64,000 bases of DNA from Sipunculus nudus (GCA_026874595.1 CM049311.1:69855453-69919452), one strand, 5' to 3'. Positions 49,815-60,196 are shown, numbered from the stretch's first letter. The notes: a model not told the origin generated them from the sequence alone. Numbers and translations are program-made.

Positions 49815-49867
49815 TCAGGGATTCCATACCCTTAGAATGTTAAGAAAAAATGCCACCCTAATTTTTC
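49815..49867 (-). repeat. Right terminal inverted repeat of the Academ-like element
   Basis: It ends GCCACCCTAATTTTT, complementary to the left terminus. The element length between outer ends is about 5.77 kb. Confidence 0.85.
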
Positions 49868-49916
49868 TTGAAGCTTGTGATACCTTCTTTCAAGATCAAG
49901 GGAGATTTTGCTTTTA

Positions 49917-49945
49917 CCCCCCCCCCCCCCAAAAAAAAAAAAAAA
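49917..49945. repeat. 14-C then poly-A homopolymers
   Basis: C(14) is followed directly by A(15), about 50 bp outside the transposon end. Confidence 0.9.
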
Positions 49946-50764
49946 TACACGAAATTACAAATAAGCCTACACTATATGTTACCATACGTCACAGAAACAG
50001 CTTTGGCTATAAGTTTCAGATTTTGTAGACCCATCTACCATTCTATGATTTTTTTACTGTCGCCTAACGACGTTTTAATATTTTTTTTACTGATATCTAC
50101 ATTATATTTATTATCTTTTCATTATCATAACATATATTTTTAATTATCCCAGGAGCCATTCAAGTGCTATGTTCGGGTTCTGTTGATCATGTGCAGTATA
50201 GAGTTTCAAACTGGTGAGAAATCAAATATGGTGATTTTTGTCATTCCTGTAATGCGCGTTATCTCAAGTATATTTTGCATTTGAAGCAGTTGAGACGTTG
50301 TAGTTTCCCTTAACTGTTATGGTACTTTTTGTTAAATTTAATTATGTCACAATGTATACATTTATTTATAAATTCGTATGCTCCATCTAATACTTATAAA
50401 AGGAATTCAGTTCACGTTTGTGCGCAATGTTCTCTAAAACCGCGCTGTGTACAATATTGTGCCATACATCATTTTAAAGGTTATTATCCCCGCAGTGACA
50501 TAGGCGATATGAAAATAAATAATTTAATATACATATAATTTTGAGTGATTTTTCCATTTTTTTACCGAGCACAGCCGAACTGTCTTCGGCAATTACCGGA
50601 ATGCGTGCATCTTGGTCACTTAACCCCTAACACTAAGGACTATTGTTCATATGAATAACGCTTGCTTTCAATGAGGGATTTGACCCACGTGCGTGGTCAG
50701 TAAAAGAGAAAAACACATGTTTCTCGCTTTATGAAATGGAGAGTTCATACCTGGAGGATTAATG

Positions 50765-50940
50765 ACAAAACCTAATTCAAGGTCCAAATTTCAGGAACAT
50801 GCGTGGGGTGGGGTGGGATGGAGTGGTGTCTGGGGTTTCAGGCCTCAAAATTTGTCTGATACGATGAAAAAAAAAAACATTGCGGCGGTTGAAAATGAGT
50901 ACGGACCCTCTGCATGGAATTCCGTTGGGTCCGCTTCTGT
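50765..50940 (+). mobile_element. GGATCCGCC-type MITE copy
   Basis: It contains GGCCTCAAAATTTGTCTGA and ATTGCGGCGGTTGAAAATGA in the family order and ends GTTGGGTCCGCTTCTG. The homopolymer of the other copies is replaced by GGGGTGGGGTGGG. Confidence 0.6.
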
Positions 50941-51850
50941 TACTTACGAGTTATGCATATTTCTGTTTCTTTCTTCAGGAACAGTTTCCTTGCAACGTAC
51001 ATTTAATAAATCTTTCATGTGTTCCTCACATCAACCTTATCTTTATACGTCCACCGATAGAATCCAGTCAAATATCATCGAAAACCTGAATGCCCCCGCG
51101 TCTCATTCCGGTTCGCAATGTCATCACCATCACTGGCCAGGTCATCAAGGTAAACATACCGGGGTATAAATTTCTTGCCATGAGGACAGAACCACAAAAT
51201 GAATGTTAAAAATATTGAAGCGACTGCAGGATCACTCACGCACTGTCTCCACCAGATTATGAGTTTATACGGACGGACGGTATGATGTTAAGGATTCATG
51301 TGATTTAAAAGTAAGTGGCAAAATTAAGATACAAGCAGCTGTACATAGAAACGTTTTCTGTTCACAGAAGTGTTGTGCCTCAGAGAGGTGCGTGAGTTAT
51401 TCTGCAGTCGTGCCAAAATGTTTATACATATCTTATGGAGACAGTTTCCCACTGAAAACCAATATTTTCTGTTAACTTTTGGATAAAAAAAAATGAGCCA
51501 ACATTTCACATCTCAGTTAATAAATCTCTCCAACCCCGGCAATAAGCCCGGTATACCGGGTCTATCAGCTAGTATTGTTTAAATTGAATCGTCTCATTTT
51601 TAAGTTTATTTGGGGGGAAAATGGTAATGGTGTAGAAAGGGTAAAATGAAAAGTCTTGACACACAAATTAAAATATGGCGGTGTCATTATGGTGGGGAAA
51701 AAAAATAAAATTGCAAACAAGGCTGTCATTGGTGATTGGGTAATGCGATTTGAAAATACACGGTCTATGGTCTACAAAGGTTGGTAATTATACCATTGTG
51801 GGTATTTAATTAAAGTGGTGATACTTTGCTGATATTTAAACAAAATTGTA

Positions 51851-51851
<1 letters not shown>

Positions 51852-51903
<52 letters not shown>
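51852..51903. repeat. (TA)n microsatellite
   Basis: An uninterrupted TA run immediately before the gypsy remnant. Confidence 0.95.
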
Positions 51904-51904
<1 letters not shown>

Positions 51905-51906
<2 letters not shown>

Positions 51907-53275
51907 CACCAAAGCGTGTACGTGAAGTAACAGAGCGTGAGGGAGTAGGACGTGAAGCCCAGAGAGCTCACGAAATAGAAATTCTGAAATTGAAATCAAC
52001 ATTCAGCGGTAATGAGGGCGAAAGTAAACAGATGAGGACTAGTGAATCGATCCTGAAAATCAAGCTCCCTCCTTTTACTGAGCAGCACGATAAATTAGAC
52101 GTGTTTGGAGCGTTTGGAGCGTTTATAGCTGTGTCAAAAATACGATCATGATAGCTAGGCTTTGTAGTCAAGTACTTTGTTGCGTGGTAAAGCGCTTGAT
52201 ACTTACGCGCAATTAGCAGTTAGCGAAGCCATTGACTACAATAAGCTAAAGTTAGCTCTTTTAAAGCGTTACCATGATGACTGAGAAGGTTTATCGTAAC
52301 AAGGTTCGTACTTGTAGGCCAGAGCGTGGCGAAACTCCCAGTGAGTTAACGGAACGGCATAGTCACACGGTGGATACCTTGACCATTGGATCGAGATGGC
52401 TGATATAGGCGATGACTTCAACCTGTTTGTTGACTTGCTGATGCGGAACAGTATTTAAACTGTTGCAGCAAAGATCCCTCTGTGTGTTTGAAAGAGAGAC
52501 ACAGAGTCGCGATACAGACAGCATGACGGGGGACGGCCGAGTGGTATACGGAGGCCCAGGGCTAACGCAGTTTTACGGCGAGTTCCCTTAGTAGTGCTCC
52601 CCGAGCTTGGCATCAAGTAACTCAGCCGAGAAACGTGATGTAGATCGCGTATCACGTGAACAGTCAGTTTTGCCATCGGGAGGCTTACGTTGCTTCATTT
52701 GTAACGGTTTGGGGCATTGGCACAAGAATGTAAACAGACCAGTGACAGGTCTGGGCCAAGGATTACCAGCGTTGCACTTAGCTGTTAAACAGCGTAGTAG
52801 TCAGGTGGCTAAACCGAAGCGAAAGCCCGAGTCGGTGTTAAAGGTTTCTACGGAATCCGAGTCAGAAATCGTCAGTCCCGTTAATCCGGATTCGGACTTA
52901 TACTGGAACGGGATGTACGGGCGGTATAGCCGCATTCTGCAGGTCGTGTTCGATAGGTCACCACACCGGAAAGGCAGAGTCTCAGTGCCTTGGGCCACGT
53001 TAGACAAGATGCCCCTAATTGACGAACCTTGGCGTAGGATCGCCATGAATTTAGTCGGACCGATCCATCCTGCGTCCGACAAGGGTCATCGGTACATACT
53101 GACCATCATGGACTACGCTTCGCGATACCTGGAGGCAGTGGCCTTAAAGAACATACACCGCGACCGTAGCTGACGCGTTAGTCGACGTCTATGCACGGGT
53201 AGGAGTACCGGCGGAAGTATTCACTGATATGGGGAGTCAGTTCACATCTGACCTCATGAGAGAAAATAACCGGAT
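51905..53275 (+). pseudogene. Ty3/gypsy remnant: gag, zinc knuckle and integrase core
   Basis: Gag is recognised from KLPPFTEQHDKLDVF (52065) and, in shifted frames, DTYAQLAVSEAIDYNKLKLA and WIEMADIGDDFNLFVDLLMR (52200-52450). A CCHC knuckle follows, CFICNGLGHW near 52690, whose last Cys is lost. Then, without reverse transcriptase or RNase H, the integrase core appears as MPLIDEPWRRIAMNLVGPIHP..RYILTIMDYASRYLEAVALKN (53010-53150, first catalytic Asp in MDYAS), and after a frameshift EVFTDMGSQFTSDLM (53210-53260, second Asp). It breaks off there. Missing pol middle, frameshifts and stops mark a dead, internally deleted copy. The tail at 35.1 kb is from a similar element. Confidence 0.85.
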
Positions 53276-53289
53276 CAGTATCATCCTAT

Positions 53290-53570
53290 CAGCAGCCGTC
53301 AATTGAGGTTTTTTATTGCTTGTGACCAATGACTTTAAAAGCCATAAGTGAGTCTGATATGTTGTAAAATGTAGACTGATTTCTCATATTATCAGATAAT
53401 TTTGAATTTTAAATAAGGTGTAAGGTAGGTATTTATTTACCTTGTTAAAAATAAGGTCCTTTATTCCTATGCTCTACACTATAACTGTTTCCCCCGAAAT
53501 GTAACTAATAAAAATTTTCATAGCAAACATCAAATGGACATGAGGGGATGAAACAGAATATAATATGACA
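53290..53570 (+). repeat. ~280-bp direct repeat, copy 1
   Basis: The segment from CAATTGAGG through GTCTGATATGTTGTAAAATG, TAGACTGATTTCTCATATTA and GGACATGAGGGGATGAAACA recurs at 55.99-56.26 kb with high identity and small indels. It has no coding capacity and no clear inverted ends. Confidence 0.8.
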
Positions 53571-53677
53571 TTTTATAGGGATATTGATCAATAGATTGGT
53601 ATATTAATATAACCAGTAAATGGATCATATTATGTTGACATTTCTTTGAGTAAAAACGACATTTTCGATTAAAAACT

Positions 53678-53690
53678 CCCCCCCCCCCCC
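53678..53690. repeat. Poly-C tract (13 C)
   Basis: A short uninterrupted C homopolymer. Confidence 0.9.
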
Positions 53691-54440
53691 ATTATCCCCA
53701 CTTAACTGTTATATCTAGCCATTACTTTATAGCTAGGGGAATAAAGTAAGTTTAAATCGAGTTGAATTATTTACAACAAGAGGCTCTTCAGAAACTATAA
53801 ATTTTACTTATCATCAAAAGTTTGGCATAATAATTAGAAGGTATGTTCCAAATATCCCAGGAATTACTGCAGAGTATAATACAAATGTTTTGCCTTTGTC
53901 TTGTTATGTAAGATTTTGGTGGAATCACTGCTGTGGACACCAATCACTTTGCCCGGTATGTATAGCTCCCAGTGGCTAAGATTGATTGAGATCTAGTTAA
54001 ACTCTATTACTCCTACAGGAATTCTTGACTGTAAGCATGAGATAACCCCATACTGGATAAAAAGCTTGAACATTTATTTTCAAATTCCCCTTTATGGTTC
54101 ATTATTACAAACTGTCATGCAATACTGCACACATTGTAAAACCCCTTGGTCCCTTGTTCAGATGTGCGCTGTTTATATTCCCGTCGCTCACAGTTGGAAA
54201 TAATGTCTGCACAATCATTTAAAAGCTGACAAATTTATTTTATAGGCTTATGTTTTGCATTAAAACAGGGTTCGGGTAGAGCTACAGGGATATTATAAAC
54301 ATCACTGTTGCTACATGTTTCGAGCTATACGTGAACTTTAATAGCCTCGGGATCATGATCATTATTATTATTTAAGAATAAACGTATAAAATAAGAAAAT
54401 CTGAGATAAGTTAGAATAAGACAAAATATTTAATACATAC

Positions 54441-54738
54441 CTGTCCATTCACTCGTTTTATTAACGATCATGTCTTTGATGTGTGTGAATCCGGAGTTTT
54501 CTAGGCAGGTAAGAAACTTTTTAAAATCCTCTTCATCTGTTTTTTTCTTTATAATATTCAATAGCTCTTCTGTTTGTCTAATGGGGTTAGATCCAAGACA
54601 ATCTATGATTTCTCTTTGGTATTCGCTTATTACATCTTCTTCGAATAAACAGCCTAAAAGATCACAGTACCGCAACCGAATTGACTGGATGATTTTGTTG
54701 TAACAAACCTGTAGGCTGTATTTATATCTTTCCGCCAT
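54441..54738 (-). CDS. SAMD9-like gene, CARD-domain exon 1
   Basis: The start is the ATG at 54738-54736. The same frame has a TGA at 54774-54772 and no other ATG between, so this is the first usable Met. An acceptor-like TGATGTTTCAG just upstream allows a 5' UTR exon. The 99 residues form a six-helix death-fold of CARD type: hydrophobic spacing YSLQVCYNKIIQSIRL, DLLGCLFEEDVISEYQREII, RQTEELLNIIKKK, DEEDFKKFLTCLENSG, FTHIKDMI. CARDs mediate homotypic assembly in apoptotic and inflammatory signalling. The exon ends GGACAG|GTATGT in phase 1, which matches exon 2 exactly, so the predicted protein is CARD-linker-SAM-SAMD9 body. The domain call is strong; linkage to exons 11-17 kb away rests on phase and splice sites. 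Confidence 0.75.
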
Positions 54739-54866
54739 AGTTAGTGTAATCCACAACCACTGGTCCCCCACTCATCCCTGAAACATCAATCAGAGCCGCA
54801 TTGTAAGTAAAGATAAGTCTTAATGGCAGGGGCGTAGCCAGGACTGAGGGAGGGGAGGGGGCCATG

Positions 54867-54915
54867 ATCAGTGGCGGATCCCGAAATTCGAAAACGGGGG
54901 GGGGGGGGGATAGGG
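54867..54915 (+). mobile_element. GGATCCGCC-type MITE, left-end fragment with 14-G tract
   Basis: ATCAGTGGCGGATCCCGAAATTCG runs into G(14) (54896-54909) and stops. Only the end and homopolymer of the family remain. Confidence 0.45.
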
Positions 54916-55418
54916 AAGCAAATGTGCATGTAATGGTACTATGAAAACTGTTATATATACAAGTATATATATATATTATTATTATTATTATTACACGTTA
55001 TATATTTTAGTGTATGAAAATATATATTTTTTGTTTATTTTCAGTCATGAACCATGCTTTTATTAAGGTTAGTTACAGGTACATGGGGAGGGTATCCCAC
55101 TCCCATATTGGGAAATTTTTTGAATATACAATGTAAAGAGGACATTTTGAAGCAATTTTCACAAAAAAATGAGGATTTTCTGTTCCCTTATGTCTTTGCG
55201 TTAAGTAGTCAAACTGTAGAGAGGTTCAATATTTAATATTTATATTTCTTCAAAATTAGGATATAAAATTTCAGTCGTTTAAAAAAAATGGCACAAAGGC
55301 GCAATTTGTAACTTGTAAATTTGTAACCTTTGTAACTTGCAAAATATTATCTTTTAAATTTAATGCTCGTAGTGAAATAACTGATCAGTTGAAATCTTAT
55401 GTTAAACTTTGCATTTTA

Positions 55419-55560
55419 CCGAGTTCCGTGGTCTCGACAGCACACTGGACTCCTAAGAGCACAGATCGCGAGTTCGAGTACCGGTATCACCAGAGGAGCC
55501 GTAAGATTGTTCCCGGTCGACCCTAACCAGGGCCTGGTGCTCGACCGATCTGCAGCTGTT
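55419..55560 (+). repeat. tRNA-derived SINE head
   Basis: TGGTCTCGACAGCACACTGG (A-box region) and CGAGTTCGAGTACC (B-box GGTTCGANTCC-like) lie at tRNA spacing, followed by CCCTAACCAGGGCCTGGTG-type body. The acceptor stem and CCA context are not those of a working tRNA. A short open frame over it is not coding. Confidence 0.6.
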
Positions 55561-55772
55561 CATAAATATCCTTATACTCAACTAATAAATTTGAAAGTAA
55601 TAAACTGCAGATAACTTAAATAAATTCTAATTGTGTAATAATAATACGAAATATGAAAAACGAAAATTAATCACGAAAATGGGGAATTAGATGAAATGAG
55701 AAATATTACAGCTCAACGGGGGGCCGCGCGCCAAAGGCGCCACCTCGAGATCCTCAACTGATAGCAAAAGCA

Positions 55773-55778
<6 letters not shown>

Positions 55779-55838
<60 letters not shown>
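55779..55838. repeat. (TA)n microsatellite
   Basis: An uninterrupted 60-bp TA run. Confidence 0.95.
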
Positions 55839-55843
<5 letters not shown>

Positions 55844-55984
55844 ATTAAGAATTTTCCAATAAATCCCCATTTATGTTTCACAACTCTTTAGTCTCTTAAC
55901 AATGATCTGGCAGATATGAGGTTTCCCTGAATGAATAGCCTTTGTTTTAGCTGGTGATATTTTTTAGAGTGTTCACATGACATC

Positions 55985-56265
55985 CAATCAGAAGCTATCA
56001 ACTGAGGCTGATTTTCATGTGACCAGTGACCTTGCCCGCCATAAGTGGGTCTGATATGTTGTAAAATGTAGACTGATTTCTCATATTATCAAATAATTCT
56101 GTTTCTTAATGAAAGTGTAAGGCTGGAAATTAATAACATGTACATTGTTGAAAATTAGGTCCTTAAATCCTCTACACTATAATTGTTTCCCTTGAAATGT
56201 AAATTATAAAAATTTTCATAGCAAAAAACAGGTGGACATGAGGGGATGAAACAGACTATAATCAT
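55985..56265 (+). repeat. ~280-bp direct repeat, copy 2
   Basis: It is the partner of the 53.29-53.57 kb copy in the same orientation. The two lie either side of the CARD exon, about 2.7 kb apart. Confidence 0.8.
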
Positions 56266-56560
56266 CGGAACCATTAATCAGTTGTTTGATAACGTTACAG
56301 GTGGTAGTTAATACGTCTATGAATAAAATTGTACTTCAATCTACAACCGATAATATGTTCAATTACATATGAAGAAGGCTTGTGTAGTACTCCTTAACAC
56401 TCAGAAATTTCTAATGTTTGGATATATTCATTTAAAATATAATAAAAAGTAATGGATTTATTGTATTTCATTGTAACATAACTTCTAACCGTGGATCGTT
56501 TTTGCGAGTCATCTTTCGGGTAATAAACGACTTCATATTTTATAAAAAAAATTGTAGAAC

Positions 56561-56563
<3 letters not shown>

Positions 56564-56612
<49 letters not shown>

Positions 56613-56620
56613 TATATATT
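56564..56620. repeat. (TA)n microsatellite
   Basis: A TA run with a single ATAATA break. Confidence 0.95.
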
Positions 56621-56651
56621 GTATTCTTATGCATGATTGTATTATTTTCAT

Positions 56652-56735
56652 TAGGGCTGGTATCGCAATTAAGGTATTTCAATATATTTCGATATGTGGA
56701 AGTGTATTGCGATACGTATCGCCATATTATCCATT
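56652..56735 (+). mobile_element. Truncated hAT MITE end (TAGGGCTGGTATCGC)
   Basis: It begins TAGGGCTGGTATCGC, then carries ATATTTCGATA and TTGCGATACGTATCGCC, the subterminal style of the complete 2.88-3.77 kb element. No right end was found, so it is a fragment. Confidence 0.5.
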
Positions 56736-57049
56736 GGATCAATTTACAGGATATCAGTTTATTTTCTGTGATCTGTCTTTGTTTTTCGCCTGATAGTGCA
56801 ACCTCTGTTCAATGGCCGCAATGTTTTTACGCGGGACAAATGTTACTCCAAGTTCAATTTAATGAGTGTAATATGTTAGCAATTCACCGTTGACTACTGT
56901 CTCTGATTGCTGTTAAAACCATGCTGGTATGATTCCTTTGAATGTATCCTGACCCCGTTCATTGTAAAAAGGATCTACTCCGAACCTGACGTCTATCATT
57001 AAAGATAATACCTTGAACCATTTAATAATACTAGGGTCGCAAGGGTCTC

Positions 57050-58736
57050 GTTGCTCAGATGAATTTGTCTAAAAGGATATCATTTTTATGAGCTTTTTCA
57101 AAGTGTGGGTACTGTGACATTGACCCTTGAGCTTGTGACCTAAATATCAAAGATGAAAGGGTTGGTATGAAAGGTTGGCTTTAATCGTATCCAGAAGCTT
57201 CTTAAAGAAAGGCCATGGAAGGTGAACATACGTAGCAGATGGAAGATTTTGGAATGAAAACTTTGGCATTAAATGCATTTAAATATCTTTCTAAAGAAAC
57301 GGACCCTGTACCCTTCACCTCTGACCTTGTGAACTCAAAATCTACAGTTTAGTTCCCTATTATCGGGTAGGAGTTCCTGAGAGATGGAAGGGGTGACAAT
57401 GAAAGTTTTGCCAGTACTTCAAAACATATCAGTTCAAAAATATCTTTTGGATTTGGGATGGGACACATCATAAACACACTAGGATTCAGGACACTAGATG
57501 AAATCACAGTGCAGAATCTGATAAGATCAATGTAAGTTTGCAGTCTAAAATTAAAGGAAAAAATGGATCAACAATGAAAAATTCAGGTGGCGCCACAAAT
57601 CTTCAGGAACTGATGGAACTAGTCATGATCAATAAACACACCAGTTTTCTGGACACTTGATAAAACCACAGTTAAGAAACAGTTACTATTAATGTGAATT
57701 TGTAGAGGGGAAAATGTGTTAAAAATAGGAAACAACTAGAATACGGGTAGCTGACAAGCGACTACGTGTATCCGCCGAAATCAGAGTGGGACGGGTGAAG
57801 TGAGGCATGGATGAGTGGCAAGGGGAAATAGAGTGAGGTGTGTTGCATATTAGCAAAGATGTCCGCAGCCGAAATGTGTGTGTAGGTGGCGCCACCTACA
57901 ACAAAATCCAGAAAGCTACCCAAGTTGTATACATATGCAACATTTTAGGCAGATAAGTCAAACCATATGAGTGTATATGAGTGATTTTAATTCTAATTTT
58001 GCGTGCGATAAAGAGCTATGTGAGATCTATAAACATGCTTAATTTCAAAGGATATGTCAAACCAGTCTTGAGATATAAGCATGTATGTCTGCAGCCGGAA
58101 GTGAATGTAGGTGGCGCCACCTGTCATAAAATCAAGAAAGCTATCTAGGATGCAAAATTTCAGGTGGATAGGCCCAACCAATGCAAAGATAAGAGTGATT
58201 TTATCCCAAGGCATATGAACAGATGGACGCTGTGCAGAAATAGTTGCAGGTGGCCCCACCATTTCAGTGTAGGTTATAATGCTATCCTAGGGCTACATTT
58301 GTGAAAATTATTTAGCCTGATCGGTCAAACGGTTCCCGAGATATGTGAGAAAGGCCAGAGGTCAAACGAAAAATGAGGTTCACATGTGCACATGGCGCAG
58401 CAGTTCACATGTGACCCGATCATAATTCCGAAATTTTAAAAATTCTGCCCAATGGTTACGGAGGAGTTCTCCGGAAACCTATGCGGCGGCGTCCAACTGA
58501 AAACATAGTATTCGCAAAACTCTGATTTGGCGTATACAATAAGGATTGCGGTACCAGCCTTTAGAAACTGATAAATGAAACCAAAGCTGAGAAACTGACA
58601 CAATTTCTGTCATTAGAAAATAGAAAAAAATCGTAAACATTTGAAAAAAAGTACAAATGACGCCACTAGTTTTCGGAAACTTACAAAAGTTGTCATGATC
58701 CATATGACCTTATTTCAGGTCTCCAAAGTGATTTTT
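57050..58736 (+). repeat. Module-repeat element, left part, interrupted at 58736
   Basis: Plus-strand modules include AGGTGGCGCCACAAATCTTCAG (57587), the 20-bp palindrome at 57881-57900, GTAGGTGGCGCCACCTGTC (58107) and AGGTGGCCCCACC (58249). They alternate with 'ATATGCAACATTTTAGGC' and 'TGAGATATAAGC' phrases. The last module breaks off in mid-phrase at GGTCTCCAAAGTGATTTTTT and resumes at about 60197. Confidence 0.65.
57881..57900. repeat. Perfect 20-bp palindrome around GGTGGCGCCACC
   Basis: TGTAGGTGGCGCCACCTACA is self-complementary end to end, the longest perfect version of the family palindrome in the window. Confidence 0.9.
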
Positions 58737-58737
58737 T

Positions 58738-60195
58738 ATTAGCTCAGCTTACTGAAAGTCATCTGAGGTATAGCGATCACCGGCCGTCCGGCCGTTAACA
58801 GGGCGCAAATCGTAACCGTTGGCCCAGGAATCTTCTAACATGACATCAAGGGAGATCAATAAAAAATCTTCTTGGAAACCTGAAATTAAGTCTCTTTTAC
58901 CCATATTCTCCGAGCTATGGGTCTCGTAAGTACCCCCCAGAATAATAAAAAAATTGATACAAAAGCTAAAGTGAATAACTACTGCATTGATCACCAGATT
59001 AATTCTTTGCATGAATATTGATCATGGAGTGTTCTATCAGTTCCTGTAACCAGGTGGCGCCACCTGTATTTTCTTCCAATGTTTACGAATTTTTTTTCTC
59101 TATTTTTGAGACCTTCAAGGAAGCTGTCATCTGTTAACAGGAAACAACTCATAACCACTGGACCTGTGATCTTCTAACTTTACAGCAATGGAGGTCCATA
59201 AAGGGTCTCTGTAGAATCCTAAAATTAGGTCTCTGTTATCCATATTCTCCGAGCTATGGGTCTTGTAAGTACCCCCCAGAATAATAAAAAATTTGATACA
59301 AAAGCTAAAGTGAATAACTACTGCATTGATGACCATGATTCTTTGCATGAATATTGATCATGGAGTGTTCCATCAGTTCCTTTAACCTGGTGGCGCCACC
59401 TGTATTTTTTCCAATTTTTACGATTTTTTTTCTCTGTTTATGAGAGCTTCAAAATAGCTGTCAACTGTTAACAGGAAACAAATCGTAACCGCTGGACCTT
59501 GGATCTTCTTATTTCACAGCAAGGGAGGTCCATGGAAAGTCTCTGTAGAAACCTGAAATTAGGTTTCTGTAACCCATATTCTTCGAGCTTTGGGTCTCGT
59601 AAGTACCCCCCAGGATAACTGAATAACTACTGCATTGATTTCCATGATTCTTTGCATGAATATTAAAGTGTGTTCAATCAGTTCCTATAACCTGGTGGCG
59701 CATCCTGTTTTTTTTTCTAATTTTTACGAATTTTTTTTTCTCTATTTTTGACACCTTCAAATTAAGCCTCATCTTGTTACAGGGCACATATCGTAACCCC
59801 TTGACCTAGAATCTTCATACTTGACATCTAGGGAGGTCCATGAAAAGTCTTTTTGGAAATCTGAAATAAGGTTTCGGTTACTCTTATCCTCCGAGCTGTT
59901 CGGCTCATAACGAATGAATTGATAGCTATGATTCTTTGAATATATATTGATCATGGAGTGTTCATCAGTTCCTGCAGACTGGAGGCACTACCTGTATTTT
60001 TTCAAATTTTTACACATTTTTTTTTCTATTTTTGAGACCTTCAAATGAAGTGGTCATCTGTCAAAAGCCAACTGAAACCCATTTCCAAGGATTCTTCACC
60101 AAATTCATGATTTTTTTCATTCTGGCGGTCATTTTGCTTATCGTTCAACATTCCTTGTATTCAGCTGAGAGTCATAGCCCATGGGCCACTAGTTA
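58738..60195 (-). mobile_element. Pearl/Helitron-like module element, inserted in reverse
   Basis: Read on the minus strand it begins ACTAGTGGCCCATGGGC near 60192 and ends GTAAGCTGAGCTAAT near 58738, the same two ends as the 32.55-34.85 kb copy. It holds about four modules (CGAGCTATGG landmark at 58911, 59250, 59584 and 59892; period about 335, the last shorter). Exact GGTGGCGCCACC palindromes lie at 59053 and 59389, with decayed ones near 59695 and 59982. It splits a plus-strand copy of the same family, which gives both junctions directly. Confidence 0.75.
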
Positions 60196-60196
60196 A

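Larger units (their letters stand above)
44101..49867 (+). mobile_element. Academ-like DNA transposon, decayed, with terminal inverted repeats
   Basis: The left end AAAAATTAGGGTGGCATTTT and the right end read inward (same 20 bases) match exactly, then continue with small gaps through (A/G)ACATTCTAA..GG and a GAAATCC/GGAATCC..ATGGC block, for about 60 bp of inverted repeat. Between them lies one long broken coding region with a transposase-like core, an XPG-like nuclease and a Cys-rich end, the content described for the Academ superfamily. No matching short target duplication could be recognised next to the ends. It is inserted antisense in the first intron of the SAMD9-like gene. Confidence 0.8.
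43535..54440 (-). other. First intron of the SAMD9-like gene (10.9 kb)
   Basis: The intron is bounded by CAG|GTATGT after the CARD exon and TTTTTCAG before exon 2. It carries an antisense Academ-like transposon, a GGATCCGCC MITE, a TA microsatellite, a gypsy remnant and one of two ~280-bp direct repeats. The stretches 43620-44100 and 49870-50760 hold nothing else recognised. Confidence 0.7.

Noticed and set aside
55419-55560. Possible tRNA gene
   Set aside because: A- and B-box-like motifs are present but a paired acceptor stem and cloverleaf are not; called a SINE head.
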